A DNA stretch of 64,000 nt from Brachybacterium tyrofermentans (GTDB taxonomy: Bacteria > Actinomycetota > Actinomycetes > Actinomycetales > Dermabacteraceae). A program made the translations under genes and the position numbers. Positions 24,345-32,873 of the stretch are shown piece after piece (positions within the stretch are counted from its first letter, which is position 1; every line of letters begins with the position of its first letter). The notes beneath the pieces were generated by a model. The model saw only the letters and a list, made by a program, of their open reading frames with translations, had not been told where the DNA came from and did not search any database. The stretch covers positions 1-64,000 of the forward strand of contig NZ_JABUXW010000021.1 of assembly GCF_014897585.1 (NCBI RefSeq). The letters are read 5' to 3'.

Positions 24345-26207
24345 ATGTCCCGTGTCGTCGGAATCGACCTCGGTACCACCAACTCCGCCGTCGCCGTCCT
24401 CGAAGGCGGCCAGCCCACGGTCATCGCGAATGCCGAGGGCGCCCGTACCACCCCGTCGGTCGTGGCCTTCTCCAAGCAGGGCGAGGTCCTCGTCGGCGAG
24501 GTCGCCAAGCGTCAGGCCGTCACCAACGTCGATCGCACCATCGCCTCCGTCAAGCGCCACATGGGCACCGACTGGAGCCAGGAGATCGACGACAAGAAGT
24601 ACACCGCGCAGGAGATCTCCGCGCGCACCCTCGGCAAGCTCAAGAAGGACGCCGAGTCCTACCTGGGCGAGGCCGTGACCGACGCGGTCATCACCGTCCC
24701 CGCCTACTTCTCGGACTCCGAGCGTCAGGCCACCAAGGACGCCGGCACCATCGCGGGCCTCAACGTCCTGCGCATCATCAACGAGCCCACCGCTGCGGCT
24801 CTCGCCTACGGCCTGGAGAAGGGCAAGGACGACGAGCAGATCCTGGTCTTCGACCTCGGCGGCGGCACCTTCGACGTCTCCCTGCTCGAGGTGAGCAAGG
24901 ACGAGGAGGGCTCGACCATCCAGGTCCAGGCCACCGCGGGCGACAACCGCCTCGGCGGCGACGACTGGGACCAGAAGATCGTCGACTGGCTGACCAGCCA
25001 GGTCAAGAACAAGGAGGGTGTGGACCTCTCCAAGGACCGCATCGCCCTGCAGCGCCTCAAGGAGGCCGCCGAGCAGGCGAAGAAGGAGCTCAGCTCCTCG
25101 ACCTCCACCTCGATCTCGCTGCAGTACCTGTCGATGACCGAGAACGGCCCGCTGCACCTGGACGAGAAGCTCACCCGTGCCCAGTTCGAGGACATGACCT
25201 CGGATCTGCTCGAGCGCACCAAGGCTCCCTTCCACCAGGTCATCAAGGATGCCGGGATCAAGGTCTCCGACATCGACCACGTGGTCCTCGTGGGCGGCTC
25301 GACCCGCATGCCCTCGGTCACCGAGGTCGTGAAGTCCCTGACCGGTGGCAAGGAGCCCAACAAGAGCGTCAACCCCGATGAGGTCGTCGCCGTGGGTGCC
25401 GCGCTGCAGGCAGCCGTCATCAAGGGCGAGCGCAAGGACGTCCTGCTCATGGACGTCACCCCGCTCTCCCTGGGCATCGAGACCAAGGGCGGCGTGATGA
25501 CCAAGCTCATCGAGCGCAACGCGGCCATCCCCACCAAGACCTCCGAGGTGTTCTCCACCGCTGAGGACAACCAGCCCTCCGTGGCGATCCAGGTGTTCCA
25601 GGGCGAGCGTCAGTTCACCCGGGACAACAAGCTGCTGGGCACCTTCGAGCTCACCGGCATCGCCCCGGCGCCCCGTGGCATCCCGCAGGTCGAGGTCACC
25701 TTCGACATCGACTCCAACGGCATCGTCCACGTGACCGCCAAGGATCGCGGCACCGGCAACGAGCAGTCCATCCAGATCACCGGCGGCTCGGCCCTGTCCG
25801 ACGAGGACATCGACCGCATGGTGAAGGACGCCGAGGCGCACGCCTCCGAGGATGAGGAGCGCCGCAAGAACGCCGACGCCCGCAACACCCTCGAGCAGCT
25901 CGTCTACCAGGGCGAGAAGCTGCTCAAGGACAACGCCGAGAAGATCTCGGACGAGGACAAGACCAAGTCCGAGGACGCCATCAAGGAGGCCAAGGAAGCG
26001 CTGGCCAGCGAGGAGACCTCCACCGAGGACCTCGAGGCCAAGCGCGACACCCTCAACGAGGCCCTGCAGGTCGTCGGCACCGCGATCTACTCGCAGGCCG
26101 AGGGCGCTGAGGGTGCCGAGGGCGACTCCGGCGAGAGCGCGTCGTCCTCGGATGATGAGGACGTCGTCGACGCCGAGATCGTGGACGAGGACGAGGAGAA
26201 GAAGTGA
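24345..26207 (+). CDS. dnaK: Molecular chaperone DnaK
   Basis: The 620-residue Hsp70 has the ATPase signatures [15 protein letters not shown] (about 4-18), [15 protein letters not shown] (about 166-180) and [13 protein letters not shown] (about 313-325), the substrate-binding domain ([16 protein letters not shown] region appears as [17 protein letters not shown]) and an acidic tail ending [12 protein letters not shown]. It folds and disaggregates proteins with GrpE and DnaJ and acts as co-repressor for HspR. First gene of the operon, behind two HAIR operators; stop and grpE start overlap (TGATG). Confidence 0.99.
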   Translation: MSRVVGIDLGTTNSAVAVLEGGQPTVIANAEGARTTPSVVAFSKQGEVLVGEVAKRQAVTNVDRTIASVKRHMGTDWSQEIDDKKYTAQEISARTLGKLKKDAESYLGEAVTDAVITVPAYFSDSERQATKDAGTIAGLNVLRIINEPTAAALAYGLEKGKDDEQILVFDLGGGTFDVSLLEVSKDEEGSTIQVQATAGDNRLGGDDWDQKIVDWLTSQVKNKEGVDLSKDRIALQRLKEAAEQAKKELSSSTSTSISLQYLSMTENGPLHLDEKLTRAQFEDMTSDLLERTKAPFHQVIKDAGIKVSDIDHVVLVGGSTRMPSVTEVVKSLTGGKEPNKSVNPDEVVAVGAALQAAVIKGERKDVLLMDVTPLSLGIETKGGVMTKLIERNAAIPTKTSEVFSTAEDNQPSVAIQVFQGERQFTRDNKLLGTFELTGIAPAPRGIPQVEVTFDIDSNGIVHVTAKDRGTGNEQSIQITGGSALSDEDIDRMVKDAEAHASEDEERRKNADARNTLEQLVYQGEKLLKDNAEKISDEDKTKSEDAIKEAKEALASEETSTEDLEAKRDTLNEALQVVGTAIYSQAEGAEGAEGDSGESASSSDDEDVVDAEIVDEDEEKK

Positions 26208-26896
26208 TGACCGAGGACAGGAGCACTCCTGAGGACCCGCAGCGGCCCGAGGGCGAGCCCAGGTTCTCCTTCACCGACAAGCGGAAGGTGAACCCGGAGG
26301 ACGGCACCGTCCGTCCCTCCGGGGACACCCCGGCCGCCGAGGGCCAGGGCTCCTCCGAGCCCGTCGACCCGATCGACGTCGAGGCCGCGAAGCTCTACGA
26401 GCAGGCGGCCGAGGACGGCCAGGGCAGCGAGTCCGGTGCCTCGGCCCCGGCCGATGCCGGACGCGTCGCCGAGCTGGAGGGCCGGGTCACCGAGCTCTCC
26501 GAGCAGCTCAAGCGCGAGCAGGCGGAGTACGTCAACTCGCGTCGGCGCATCGAGGCCTCGGCCGAGGTGAGCAGGGAGGCGGCCGTGGGCCGCATCCTCG
26601 GCGCGCTCATCCCGGTCCTGGACGATGTGGAGCTGGGCCGCCAGCACGGCGACATCGCCGAGGGCACCCCGTTCCACTCGATCGCCCAGAAGCTCGAGGA
26701 GATCCTCGGGTCGCACGGTCTGACGCGCTTCGGCGCCGTCGGGGAGGAGTTCGACCCGAACCTCCACGAGGCCCTCATGCACGAGGACGCGGACGACGTC
26801 GAGACCGCTGTCATCTCGCTGGTCATCCAGCCGGGATACTCGATGAACGACCGGGTGCTGCGCCCGGCCCGGGTGGGGACCCGCGGCCCCGCCTGA
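26207..26896 (+). CDS. grpE: Nucleotide exchange factor GrpE
   Basis: The 229-residue protein has a long acidic disordered N-terminus, a coiled coil (ELEGRVTELSEQLKREQAEY), and the GrpE head with ILGALIPVLDDVELGRQHGD and FDPNLHEALMHEDADDVE ending in VLRPARV. It releases ADP from DnaK. The start ATG overlaps the dnaK stop; an in-frame GTG one codon earlier is also possible. The N-terminal extension is longer than in E. coli GrpE (197 aa). Confidence 0.97.
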   Translation: MTEDRSTPEDPQRPEGEPRFSFTDKRKVNPEDGTVRPSGDTPAAEGQGSSEPVDPIDVEAAKLYEQAAEDGQGSESGASAPADAGRVAELEGRVTELSEQLKREQAEYVNSRRRIEASAEVSREAAVGRILGALIPVLDDVELGRQHGDIAEGTPFHSIAQKLEEILGSHGLTRFGAVGEEFDPNLHEALMHEDADDVETAVISLVIQPGYSMNDRVLRPARVGTRGPA

Positions 26897-26916
26897 TCCT
26901 CGGATCAGCACCCCCT

Positions 26917-26969
26917 GGGAGGCGCGGGGCTTGCCGGCCGGAACCCGGCTGGCGGGCCCCGCCTCTCCC
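26917..26969 (+). promoter_or_regulatory. Large hairpin between grpE and dnaJ
   Basis: Two arms of about 25 nt (GGGAGGCGCGGGGC... and ...GGGCCCCGCCTCTCCC) pair with a few internal mismatches around a short AAC loop. No T-tract follows (CACACCCCCC), so it is more likely an RNA-processing or attenuation hairpin setting the dnaK-grpE to dnaJ ratio than a full terminator. Confidence 0.6.
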
Positions 26970-27025
26970 ACACCCCCCATTGACTGTCACCAGACTTATC
27001 CCGACGCTCCCGGAAGGAGACGCAT

Positions 27026-28051
27026 ATGTCCCAGCAGGACTGGCTCGACAAGGACTTCTACGCGGTCCTCGGCGTCTCGAAGGATGCGAGCGCGCAGGAG
27101 ATCAAGAAGGCCTATCGCACGCAGGCCCGGAAGTACCATCCCGATCACCACCCCGATGACGCCAAGGCCGAAGAGCGGTTCAAGGGGATCGGCGAGGCGT
27201 ACTCGGTGCTCAACGACCCCGAGCAGCGCGAGCAGTACGACGCGATCCGGGCGATGGGATCCGGCGGCGCTCGCTTCTCCGCAGGCCAGGGCGGCCCCGG
27301 CGGCGCAGGCGGTGCCGGCTTCGAGGACGTCTTCTCCTCGATGTTCGGCGGCCAGGGCGGCGGCTTCCCCGGTGGGGGCCGCGCCGCGCCCGGCGGCGGC
27401 GGGAATCCCGACCTCGACGACATCATGCGGATGTTCGGCGGCCAGGGCGGCGGCTTCGGCGGCGGGCCGGCAGGCTTCCAGGGCAATCCCGGCGGGGCCC
27501 CCGCGAAGGGCCAGGACGTCTCCGCCCGCACGCGCATCAGCTTCCGCGACGCTGCGCTGGGCACCGACGTGCGCCTGAGCGTGGACGGGAAGAACGTCAC
27601 CACCCGTATCCCCGCCGGCGTGCACGACGGGCAGAAGATCCGCCTGCGCGGCAAGGGCAGGCCCGGTCCGGGCTCTGCGAAGGCCGGCGATCTGCTCCTG
27701 ACCCTCGACGTCGAGGAGCACCCCCTCTGGAGCAGTGACGGCACGAACCTGCGCCTGACCGTCCCGATCAGCTTCGACGAGGCCGTGCTCGGCACCACGC
27801 TCAGCGTGCCCCTGCTCGAGGGCGGCACCGTCGGCGTGAAGGTCGCCCCCGGCACCCCTTCCGGCCGCACGCTGCGCGTGCGCAAGAAGGGCATCGTCAC
27901 CAAGAAGACCACCGGCGACCTCCTGGTCACCGTGCAGGTCGCCGTGCCCGCGCACGTCGAGGGCAAGGCCAAGCAGGCCGTCGAGGATCTGCGCGAGGCA
28001 TTGGCCGACGAGGACCCGCGTGCGGGTCTCGCCGAGGCCGCTGCACGCTGA
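27026..28051 (+). CDS. dnaJ: J-domain co-chaperone DnaJ, lacking the zinc finger
   Basis: The 341-residue protein has a J domain (DFYAVLGVSKDASAQEIKKA, KYHPDHHPDD with the HPD motif, about 9-75), a Gly-rich linker with two copies of FGGQGGGF, and the two beta-barrel C-terminal peptide-binding subdomains (SARTRISFRDAALGTDV onwards; GDLLLTLDVEEHPLW). It contains no cysteine at all, so the CxxCxGxG zinc finger of classical DnaJ is absent; this is a CbpA/type II-like architecture occupying the dnaJ slot. SD GGAAGGAG lies upstream. Confidence 0.95.
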   Translation: MSQQDWLDKDFYAVLGVSKDASAQEIKKAYRTQARKYHPDHHPDDAKAEERFKGIGEAYSVLNDPEQREQYDAIRAMGSGGARFSAGQGGPGGAGGAGFEDVFSSMFGGQGGGFPGGGRAAPGGGGNPDLDDIMRMFGGQGGGFGGGPAGFQGNPGGAPAKGQDVSARTRISFRDAALGTDVRLSVDGKNVTTRIPAGVHDGQKIRLRGKGRPGPGSAKAGDLLLTLDVEEHPLWSSDGTNLRLTVPISFDEAVLGTTLSVPLLEGGTVGVKVAPGTPSGRTLRVRKKGIVTKKTTGDLLVTVQVAVPAHVEGKAKQAVEDLREALADEDPRAGLAEAAAR

Positions 28052-28215
28052 TCGCTGGACGCCGCGCGCGTATCTCTCGACGGCGCGCGCTGATCGCCCG
28101 ACGGTGCCGGCTGGTCGTTCCGGCCGGGTCGTGCCCCGCGGCGTCGGCCCGACTGGCACAGTAGGACAAGCACCAGGAGCAGCACCCGCCCGTTCCCCCG
28201 GAAGGAGCATCAGGC

Positions 28216-28653
28216 ATGGCAAGCCCGCAGCGGATCGATGAGCGCGCCCCCGTGTTCGTGATCTCCGTCGCCGCGGAGCTGTCCGGCAAGCACCCGCAGA
28301 CCCTGCGCCAGTACGACAGGATCGGGCTGGTCTCCCCGCAGCGCACCCGCGGACGCGGGCGCCGCTACAGCGCGCGCGACGTCGCCAAGCTCCGCGAGAT
28401 CCAGCGCCTCTCCCAGGACCAGGGCATCAACCTCGCCGGGATCAAGCGGATCCTCGAGCTGCAGGACGAGGTCGGGATCCTCGCCGACCAGCTCGAGGCG
28501 GTGCGGGAAACGCTGGAGTCGATGACCCCCACCCAGCGGCGCGTCTTCTCCGCCGACAGGGACGGCGAGATCAGTGCGCTGCGTCGAGGCGAGCGTCCGC
28601 AGCGCCGTGGCGGGGGTGCACTGGTGCTGTGGCGTCCGCAGCGCCGGCGGTGA
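28216..28653 (+). CDS. hspR: Heat-shock repressor HspR (MerR family)
   Basis: The 145-residue protein has the MerR HTH (FVISVAAELSGKHPQTLRQY, DRIGLVSPQR, about 14-43), wing RRYSARDVAKLREIQRL and a coiled coil (GINLAGIKRILELQDEV). HspR binds HAIR sites, represses the dnaK operon and uses DnaK as co-repressor. It is the last gene of the operon, 164 bp after dnaJ with GGAAGGAG before the ATG. The last 83 bp overlap the 3' end of the convergent glycosyltransferase gene. Confidence 0.95.
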   Translation: MASPQRIDERAPVFVISVAAELSGKHPQTLRQYDRIGLVSPQRTRGRGRRYSARDVAKLREIQRLSQDQGINLAGIKRILELQDEVGILADQLEAVRETLESMTPTQRRVFSADRDGEISALRRGERPQRRGGGALVLWRPQRRR

Positions 28654-29878
28654 GCTCTGAGCCGTCGGCCCCGCGGGACCTTGAACTGCGGGTCTTTGTA
28701 CTTCGCGCCTCTGTGCTTCGCGCCTCTGCCTCGCGGAACGCTGCGTCGCGACCATGGGGCTGGACGCCGGTGAGCCGGTAGATCTCCTGGAGCTTCTGCG
28801 CGACCCGGTGGATGTCGACCTCCTCCGCGGCGCTGCGCCCGGCGGCGGTCAGATCCGTGAGCTCGCCGTCCAGAAGCGCGCTCAGGCGTGCGACGACGTC
28901 CGCCGCGAAGCCGGGACCCTCGCCGGCCACCTGGTGCGTGAGCACGCCATCGGGCATCCGGTCGCGGTAGATGGGGATCGCCCGGACCAGGGTCGGAGTC
29001 TCGCAGGCGAGCGCCTCCCACAGCACGATCCCCTCGGTCTCCTCCTTGGTGAGGAAGCAGAAGGCATCGGCCCCGCAGTACGCCTCGCGCAGCTCCACGG
29101 CCGTGATGTAACCGGGGAAGCGGGCGTTCGCAGGCGCCGCGGCCAGGGCCCGGCGCACCTCCGCGGTGAGCATGCGCTCGTCGGTGCGGCCGTACCAGAC
29201 GAAGGTCACCTCGGGCATCGCCCGGGCCACCTCCACCCAGTCCACGATGCCCTTGCGCACCAGCTGCATCCCCACGCTGACGACCACCTTCGCGTCGGCG
29301 TCGAGCCCGAGCTGTTCCCGCAGCCTGCCGCGGGCCCCGGGATCAGGACGGAAGAAGCTGGTGTCCACACCGTTGGAGAGCACGTGGATCGGGGCGGAGA
29401 TCCCGTACTTCGGCGCCGAGATCAGGTCGCGGGAGTACTCGCTGGGGGTCACGACCGCGTCACCGCGGCGGTAGAGGTGGGCGATCCAGCGGCGGAACGT
29501 CGGAGCGAGCGTGTTGGCGCCCGGGAACGAATCGCGGAAGTCGTCCTCCGTGGAGTGCGCCCACACCAGCGCGGGCCGACGGCGCAGCCGCGCCCAGTGC
29601 GCGAGCAGCGGGGTGTCCGGGAACGGGGTGTTCAGGTGCACCACGTCGAAGGGCCGCAACGGGTTGGTGACCACCTCGTGGCCCAGTGAGCGCACTGCCT
29701 TCTCCTGATGCCGGATGGCGGCGCCGATGCCGGACTGCGCGGCGAGACCGGCGAGGCCGCGCGGCATCAGCACGCGCAGCGGCCTTCGGGCCGACGGCCC
29801 CTGGCCTGCGGGGCGGGAGCGGTCAGCAGGCACGTCGCGGCGGGGCCGACGGGCCTCAGCGGATGTCTTCTTGAACAT
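28571..29878 (-). CDS. GT4 family glycosyltransferase
   Basis: The 435-residue protein is a GT-B glycosyltransferase: N-terminal RVLMPRGLAGLAAQSGIGAA, acceptor region VVHLNTPFPDTPLLAHWARL, linker VLSNGVDTSFFRPDPGAR, VVVSVGMQLVRKGI and the donor-site E-x7-E motif ETEGIVLWEALACETP. Homology stops near residue 370; the last about 65 residues (EARST EARST KTRSS and beyond) are low complexity, come from a 15-nt tandem repeat and run into hspR on the other strand. GGAGA precedes the ATG, next to five 13-bp repeats. Acceptor unknown; a lipid or cell-wall glycan is likely. Confidence 0.85.
   Translation of the reverse strand: MFKKTSAEARRPRRDVPADRSRPAGQGPSARRPLRVLMPRGLAGLAAQSGIGAAIRHQEKAVRSLGHEVVTNPLRPFDVVHLNTPFPDTPLLAHWARLRRRPALVWAHSTEDDFRDSFPGANTLAPTFRRWIAHLYRRGDAVVTPSEYSRDLISAPKYGISAPIHVLSNGVDTSFFRPDPGARGRLREQLGLDADAKVVVSVGMQLVRKGIVDWVEVARAMPEVTFVWYGRTDERMLTAEVRRALAAAPANARFPGYITAVELREAYCGADAFCFLTKEETEGIVLWEALACETPTLVRAIPIYRDRMPDGVLTHQVAGEGPGFAADVVARLSALLDGELTDLTAAGRSAAEEVDIHRVAQKLQEIYRLTGVQPHGRDAAFREAEARSTEARSTKTRSSRSRGADGSELTAGAADATAPVHPRHGAADARLDAAH
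28698..28727 (+). repeat. 15-nt tandem repeat, two copies
   Basis: GTACTTCGCGCCTCT and GTGCTTCGCGCCTCT follow each other and encode the EARST repeats in the C-terminal tail of the glycosyltransferase on the minus strand. Confidence 0.8.
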
Positions 29879-29888
29879 GTAGGTCTCC

Positions 29889-29953
29889 GTTCACCGGGGC
29901 TGTTCAGCAAGGCTGTTCACCGGGGTTGTTCACCGGGGCTGTTCGCCGGGGAA
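29889..29953 (+). repeat. Five 13-bp tandem repeats before a glycosyltransferase gene
   Basis: Units at 29889, 29902, 29915, 29928 and 29941 read GTTCACCGGGGCT with 0-5 changes each. The array ends about 10 bp before the start codon at 29878, covering the 5' untranslated region between the VTT gene and the glycosyltransferase. Confidence 0.85.
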
Positions 29954-29981
29954 GTGCAGCGGGGCGGTTCGTCCGGCCTCG

Positions 29982-30755
29982 TCACCAGGGCAGGTATCGC
30001 AGGATGAGGGCGCTCACCCCGAGCCCGTAGGCGATCAGCGCCCACGGCTTGCACAGCAGGATGATCAGGACGAACGTGCGCCACCTCATCCGGGTGGTCC
30101 CGGCGATATAGCAGAGCAGGTCGTCAGGGGCGACGGGCAGGGCGATCGCGAGGGCGAAGGCCCGGGTGAAGTGATTGCTGCGGGTCCAGCCCAGGAACTT
30201 CTCCACCGTCTTGGCCGGGAAGATCCGTTCGATGAGGGCGAGCCCCACGTGCCGGGCGATCAGGAAGTTCAGCAGCGAGCCCGTGCTGACGGCGACGAAG
30301 TTGTAGACCGTCCCCTCGACCGGTCCGAACAGGACGGGACCGGCGATGACCAGCAGTCCGCCGGGCACGATCGGGAAGATGACCGAGGCCGTCGAGGCGA
30401 TCAGGAAGGCGACCGGCCCCCACGCGCCGAGCGAGGTGATGAACGCCTGGAGGTTCTCGAGCGACTGCAGGACGCCGGTCTGCAGGCCCCACCAGACCAG
30501 GGCGATGCTGATCCCGAGTCCCAGCAGCGGGGAGAGCCGGGCGGCGATGCGCACCGGATCGCGCGTCGACGCCCCGGTCCTGGCTCCTGCCGTCGCAGTA
30601 GCAGCTGCTCCGTCAGACGCCGCAGCAGACGCCGCCGCAGCGGCTGTGGCAGGTGTCCGGGCCGGTGCGCGATCGGTGGTGGTCGAGCGGCCGGTGAGCG
30701 TGCTGATGGTCGGCGCCAGGGGCGTCAGCTGCATCGGCTGCGTCGTGGTGCTCAC
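29982..30755 (-). CDS. VTT/TVP38-TMEM64 family membrane protein
   Basis: The 257-residue protein has an Ala/Thr-rich cytoplasmic N-terminus (about 1-70) and about six membrane helices carrying the VTT signatures YNFVAVSTGSLLNFLIARHV and ALPVAPDDLLCYIAGTTRM. Members of this family are lipid scramblase-like or otherwise handle membrane lipids. The start overlaps the upstream glycosyltransferase stop by 4 nt, suggesting joint action in glycolipid or lipoglycan assembly. Confidence 0.85.
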   Translation of the reverse strand: MSTTTQPMQLTPLAPTISTLTGRSTTTDRAPARTPATAAAAASAAASDGAAATATAGARTGASTRDPVRIAARLSPLLGLGISIALVWWGLQTGVLQSLENLQAFITSLGAWGPVAFLIASTASVIFPIVPGGLLVIAGPVLFGPVEGTVYNFVAVSTGSLLNFLIARHVGLALIERIFPAKTVEKFLGWTRSNHFTRAFALAIALPVAPDDLLCYIAGTTRMRWRTFVLIILLCKPWALIAYGLGVSALILRYLPW

Positions 30756-32143
30756 GCGAGCACCTCGTGCAGGACACGATCGCGCTCGTCGGCGCTCTGC
30801 AGCGACGGCATCTCCTGCAGCGACGGGATCTCCTGCGGCGACTGCAGAGCCTGCAGGGAATGCTGGGAGTCCAGGGTCTGCTCATAGACGCCGAGGACGG
30901 AGCGGCCGAAATCTCCCGCGCCGCAGGTGGCCGCCGCATGGACGACGGCCGCCTGCGACATCGCCTCGTGCAGCTCCGGGTCGTCCAGGAGGCTGTCGAG
31001 ACGCTGCGTGAACTCCGCCGTCTCGTCGATCTTCCAGCCGGTGCGGCCATCGAGCACGACGCTCTCGATCGACGGGTCCCGGCGGCACAGCAGCGGGAGC
31101 CCGCAGGCGAGGGCCTCGATGAACGTCAGCCCCTGGGTCTCGCTGCGGGAGGCGCTGACGAAGACGTCGCCGATGCGGTACCAGCGCTGCACCTCCGCCG
31201 GCTCGACCACTCCGGTGAAGACGACGCGATCGGTGATGCCCAGCTCGGCGGCGCGCGCCGCGAGCTCCGCGCGGTACGGGCCGTCGCCGACCAGCACCAG
31301 CACGGTATCCTCGCGGTCCGCGGCGGCGACCCAGTCGAGCACCTCGTCGAGGTTCTTCTCCTTCGCCAGGCGGCACACCGAGATCAGCACCTTCTGCTGA
31401 GCGGTGATGCCGAGACCGCGCCGCAGCTCGGCGGCGTCCTTCCGCTCCGCCGGGGTGAGGGCGGGGCGGAAACGCTGCAGATCCAGACCGGTGGGAACCA
31501 CGTGGACGGGCTCGAGCACCCCGTAGCCGTGCAGGAGATCCGCGACCTTCGGCGTCGGGGCGATGACCGCGTCGGTTCCCGAGAGCAGCCGGCGGGAGAA
31601 GGTCGAGACGACCTTCCGGCCGACGGTGCGGCTGGGGGAGTAGTAGTGCGTGTAGTCCTCGTAGATGGTGTGGTACGTGTGCACCAGCGGGACCCTGAGG
31701 GTGCGGGCGATGCGTCGGGCCCACACATGGGTGGAGAACTCGCACTGCGAGTGGACGATGTCGGGGCGCCAGCGCATGATCTCGCGCAGCACCCGGCGAC
31801 CGCCCGGCATCCCGATGCGGGCATGGTCGTAGAGCATCGAGGCCGAGACCGAGCCGATGCGGTACACACCGTGCTCGCTGCGGGTCCGCAGCCCAGGGGA
31901 GAGGGTCAGCACCCGGACGTCGCAGCCCAGCGCGATGAGCTCGCGACGCAGGGTCGTGACCGAGGCGACCACCCCGTTGACGATGGGTTCCCACCAGTCG
32001 GTGGTCAGCAGCACGCGCAGGGGCCGATCGGCGGAATGCCCACCGGAGGACGAGGCCGTCGGGGGCCATTGCGCGACGGTCCGGGGGCGGTGGCTGCTGC
32101 TGATCACATTCACCCCTCGAGGTTCGCACTCCGTCGACGACAT
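30752..32143 (-). CDS. GT4 glycosyltransferase (diacylglycerol glucosyltransferase-like)
   Basis: The protein of about 463 residues has the GT4 layout RPLRVLLTTDWWEPIVNGVV, RPDIVHSQCEFSTHVWARRI, HTYHTIYEDYTHYY, VVPTGLDLQRF, SVCRLAKEKNLDEVL and E-x7-E in SETQGLTFIEALACGLP. This resembles processive diacylglycerol glycosyltransferases. I chose ATG 32143 (GGGGGA upstream) over an ATG at 32227 with no signal; the true start is uncertain. The C-terminal tail has short SLQ repeats (LQALQSPQEIPSLQEMPSLQ). A 7-bp dyad TCAGACC-CA-GGTCTGA (32170-32185) lies just upstream and may be an operator. It overlaps the VTT gene. Confidence 0.86.
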   Translation of the reverse strand: MSSTECEPRGVNVISSSHRPRTVAQWPPTASSSGGHSADRPLRVLLTTDWWEPIVNGVVASVTTLRRELIALGCDVRVLTLSPGLRTRSEHGVYRIGSVSASMLYDHARIGMPGGRRVLREIMRWRPDIVHSQCEFSTHVWARRIARTLRVPLVHTYHTIYEDYTHYYSPSRTVGRKVVSTFSRRLLSGTDAVIAPTPKVADLLHGYGVLEPVHVVPTGLDLQRFRPALTPAERKDAAELRRGLGITAQQKVLISVCRLAKEKNLDEVLDWVAAADREDTVLVLVGDGPYRAELAARAAELGITDRVVFTGVVEPAEVQRWYRIGDVFVSASRSETQGLTFIEALACGLPLLCRRDPSIESVVLDGRTGWKIDETAEFTQRLDSLLDDPELHEAMSQAAVVHAAATCGAGDFGRSVLGVYEQTLDSQHSLQALQSPQEIPSLQEMPSLQSADERDRVLHEVLA

Positions 32144-32305
32144 CGCGTCCCCCGAGCGGATGAACGGGGTCAGACCCAGGTCTGATCTTTTATCAGCCTG
32201 TACGGAGCGGACTCTCATCAACGTCATGAATCGAGACTACGACCGACCCTGTCCAGGCACGACGGGGCGCGCCCGAGGTGTCGCGGAGTCTTCCCCCCTT
32301 GTGCG

Positions 32306-32803
32306 TCAGTCCGTCACCTGATAGTGAGCTGTCAGCGAGGCGGATGCCAGCTGTTGGCTGAAGATCGCGAAGCGTGCGCCGATGTGCGGGCTCTCCGGAT
32401 CCACCTCGAGCGACTCGACGGGCAGGGCGTGCACGGAGAAGACGTAGCGGTGGGGCGGACCGGCGGGCGGCTCCGGCCCGTCGTATCCCTGAGTGCCGAA
32501 GTCGTTGTGCGCCTGACGCAGGCTCGAGCTGTCGCGCGGGACGCCGAGGGGCAGGGAGCCGACATCGGCCGGGATGTCCCAGGCGACCCAGTGCCAGAAG
32601 CCCGATCCGGTGGGGGCGTCCGGGTCGAAGCAGGTGACCGCGAAGGACCGGGTGCCCTCCGGGGCACCGGACCACTGGAGATCGGGGGAGAGGTTCTCGC
32701 CGCCGAGGCCTTCCACCAGCTGCTGGGGTGCCACCTCGGTGCCGTCGGGCGTGGTGCTCGAGAGAAGGGTGAAGGAGGGGATTTCCGGTGTCGTGTGATC
32801 CAT
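32306..32803 (-). CDS. PEBP/YbhB family protein
   Basis: The 165-residue protein matches the bacterial phosphatidylethanolamine-binding-like family: LSPDLQWSGAPEGTRSFAVT, CFDPDAPTGSGFWHWVAWDI (DPDAP and HW motifs), NDFGTQGYDGPEPPAGPPHR and YVFSVHALP. The biochemical role in bacteria is unknown. TACGCT is 6 nt before the ATG, so translation is probably leaderless. It is divergent from the first ATP-grasp ligase. Confidence 0.9.
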   Translation of the reverse strand: MDHTTPEIPSFTLLSSTTPDGTEVAPQQLVEGLGGENLSPDLQWSGAPEGTRSFAVTCFDPDAPTGSGFWHWVAWDIPADVGSLPLGVPRDSSSLRQAHNDFGTQGYDGPEPPAGPPHRYVFSVHALPVESLEVDPESPHIGARFAIFSQQLASASLTAHYQVTD

Positions 32804-32873
32804 CCCTCCAGCGTAGGCACCTCGTCGGAGAGTGTCGAGGAGGTGCGTGGACGGGCGTCGCTAGACTGCGGGC

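Noticed and set aside
23727-25841. A 704-codon open frame antisense to dnaK
   Set aside because: A shadow of strongly biased dnaK codons: Leu/Gly/Val/Asp-rich with no homology that I recognise. Such frames opposite dnaK have misled annotators before.
29889-29953. CRISPR array
   Set aside because: The repeats are contiguous 13-bp units without spacers and no cas genes are present.
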